DNA of 13,088 nucleotides from CALNYS01 sp964639935 (lineage in GTDB: Bacteria > Planctomycetota > Phycisphaerae > Phycisphaerales > UBA1924). The stretch's first letter is position 1, and every line of letters begins with the position of its first letter. The stretch spans positions 1 to 13,088 of the forward strand of contig CAZXGT010000063.1 in assembly GCA_964639935.1 (NCBI GenBank), given 5' to 3'. Below, piece by piece: positions 12,661-13,088 of the stretch. A program made the position numbers and the translations under genes. The notes beneath the pieces are model-generated. The model saw only the letters and a list, made by a program, of their open reading frames with translations. It had not been told where the DNA came from and searched no databases.

Positions 12661-13088
12661 TCAGTACTGCTGTCCTTCGCGAAGTCCCACCGGCGGCCCC
12701 ATCACCTCGCTCAGCACGATCGCCTGACGCCAGTCGACCGTCTTCCAATCGAGGCGAACCGGCGGCGTCTCCGTCGAGTTGATCCCTCGCTGGGCAAGCG
12801 GCGTGAATCCGGGGCCGATCGACGACCGCGGCTGATTTGGCGTCTTCATCGGCGGGGCCGGTTGCGATATCGGACGACGGTCCCGAATGTCGCCCGCCGG
12901 CTCCGGTCGTCCGGTCCCCGTGCGCGCGCCCTGCTGCTGCGGAGCCCGCCGCGCCGTGCGCCCGGGGCGAAGCGGCCGTCTCGACCCCGCCGCGCCTCGC
13001 TGCGCTCGTCGCGCCGCTTCCGCGGTCGTCGACGCTCCACCGCTCGGAGCCCCCGTCGGCGCTCCCTGACCGGTCATGACGCGAACCT
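12661..13088 (-). CDS. Hypothetical protein with low-complexity linker, C-terminal part
   Basis: I do not recognise this gene. The frame ends with TGA at 12663-12661 and is open to the right edge. An ATG at 13077 could be a start (AGG lies 8 nt before it), but the frame stays open upstream, so the gene may be truncated by the window. About 75 residues from that ATG are low complexity, rich in Ala, Arg, Gly and Pro. They are followed by a more ordered C-terminal end of about 60 residues that finishes VDWRQAIVLSEVMGPPVGLR then EGQQY. The C-terminal codons have strong G/C third positions and look genuinely coding. The peptidase gene starts 41 nt downstream on the same strand with its own candidate -10, so the two may be separate units. 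Confidence 0.5.
   Translation of the reverse strand, partial: VRVMTGQGAPTGAPSGGASTTAEAARRAQRGAAGSRRPLRPGRTARRAPQQQGARTGTGRPEPAGDIRDRRPISQPAPPMKTPNQPRSSIGPGFTPLAQRGINSTETPPVRLDWKTVDWRQAIVLSEVMGPPVGLREGQQY

Noticed and set aside
1..13088. Mobile elements, CRISPR arrays, tRNA or rRNA genes
   Set aside because: I saw no transposase or integrase motifs, no regularly spaced direct repeats, and no tRNA or rRNA signature on either strand.

Overview
The window is a GC-rich, densely packed stretch of bacterial chromosome. Nearly all codons end in C or G, there is no gap over 300 bases without a gene, and I see no mobile element, CRISPR array, tRNA or rRNA. The gene set points to a Gram-negative-type heterotroph: MlaE-family permease, lipoprotein, NusB, FtsY, and biotin carboxylase with biotin carrier protein. 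The small HEAT-like lipoprotein and the RsbW/STAS pair suggest Planctomycetota, possibly Phycisphaerae. That placement is an inference from gene style, not from a marker gene.

Layout. (1) 1-1778, minus strand: guaA (GMP synthase), followed downstream by the start of an unidentified gene that runs off the left edge. (2) 1779-1893: a divergent control region with a perfect 9-bp-arm inverted repeat lying in the spacer of the likely guaA promoter. (3) 1894-3918, plus strand: four genes chained by 4-nt ATGA overlaps, namely a small lipoprotein, an RsbW-like anti-sigma/HATPase kinase, a STAS-domain protein and an MlaE-type lipid-transport permease. (4) 3975-8079, plus strand: ribH-nusB-ftsY, again linked by stop/start overlaps, then an NtrB-like membrane histidine kinase and a response regulator whose output domain is an XRE/Cro-type helix-turn-helix. 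(5) 8092-8562, minus strand: a cytosine deaminase resembling the small yeast zinc enzyme. (6) 8633-9564, plus strand: two overlapping cysteine-cluster (YkgJ-like) proteins. (7) 9592-12619, minus strand: an M24 Xaa-Pro-type peptidase, accB and accC, in transcription order peptidase-accB-accC, with the C-terminal end of a low-complexity protein upstream at the right edge.

How the genes work together. Most of the window is housekeeping: GMP, riboflavin and malonyl-CoA synthesis, rRNA antitermination and membrane protein targeting. The most distinctive part is region 3, where a partner-switching kinase and its STAS target are translationally locked to an MlaE permease. Because MlaB, a subunit of the E. 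coli Mla transporter, is itself a STAS protein, this layout suggests phosphorylation control of a lipid transporter.

A second signal runs across the window. Four gene starts without a Shine-Dalgarno sequence each have a TAC(C/A)(A/C)T hexamer 6-9 nt before the ATG. Two starts with a good Shine-Dalgarno have a TAnnnT hexamer exactly 30 nt before the ATG. This suggests two promoter layouts, one giving leaderless and one giving leadered transcripts.
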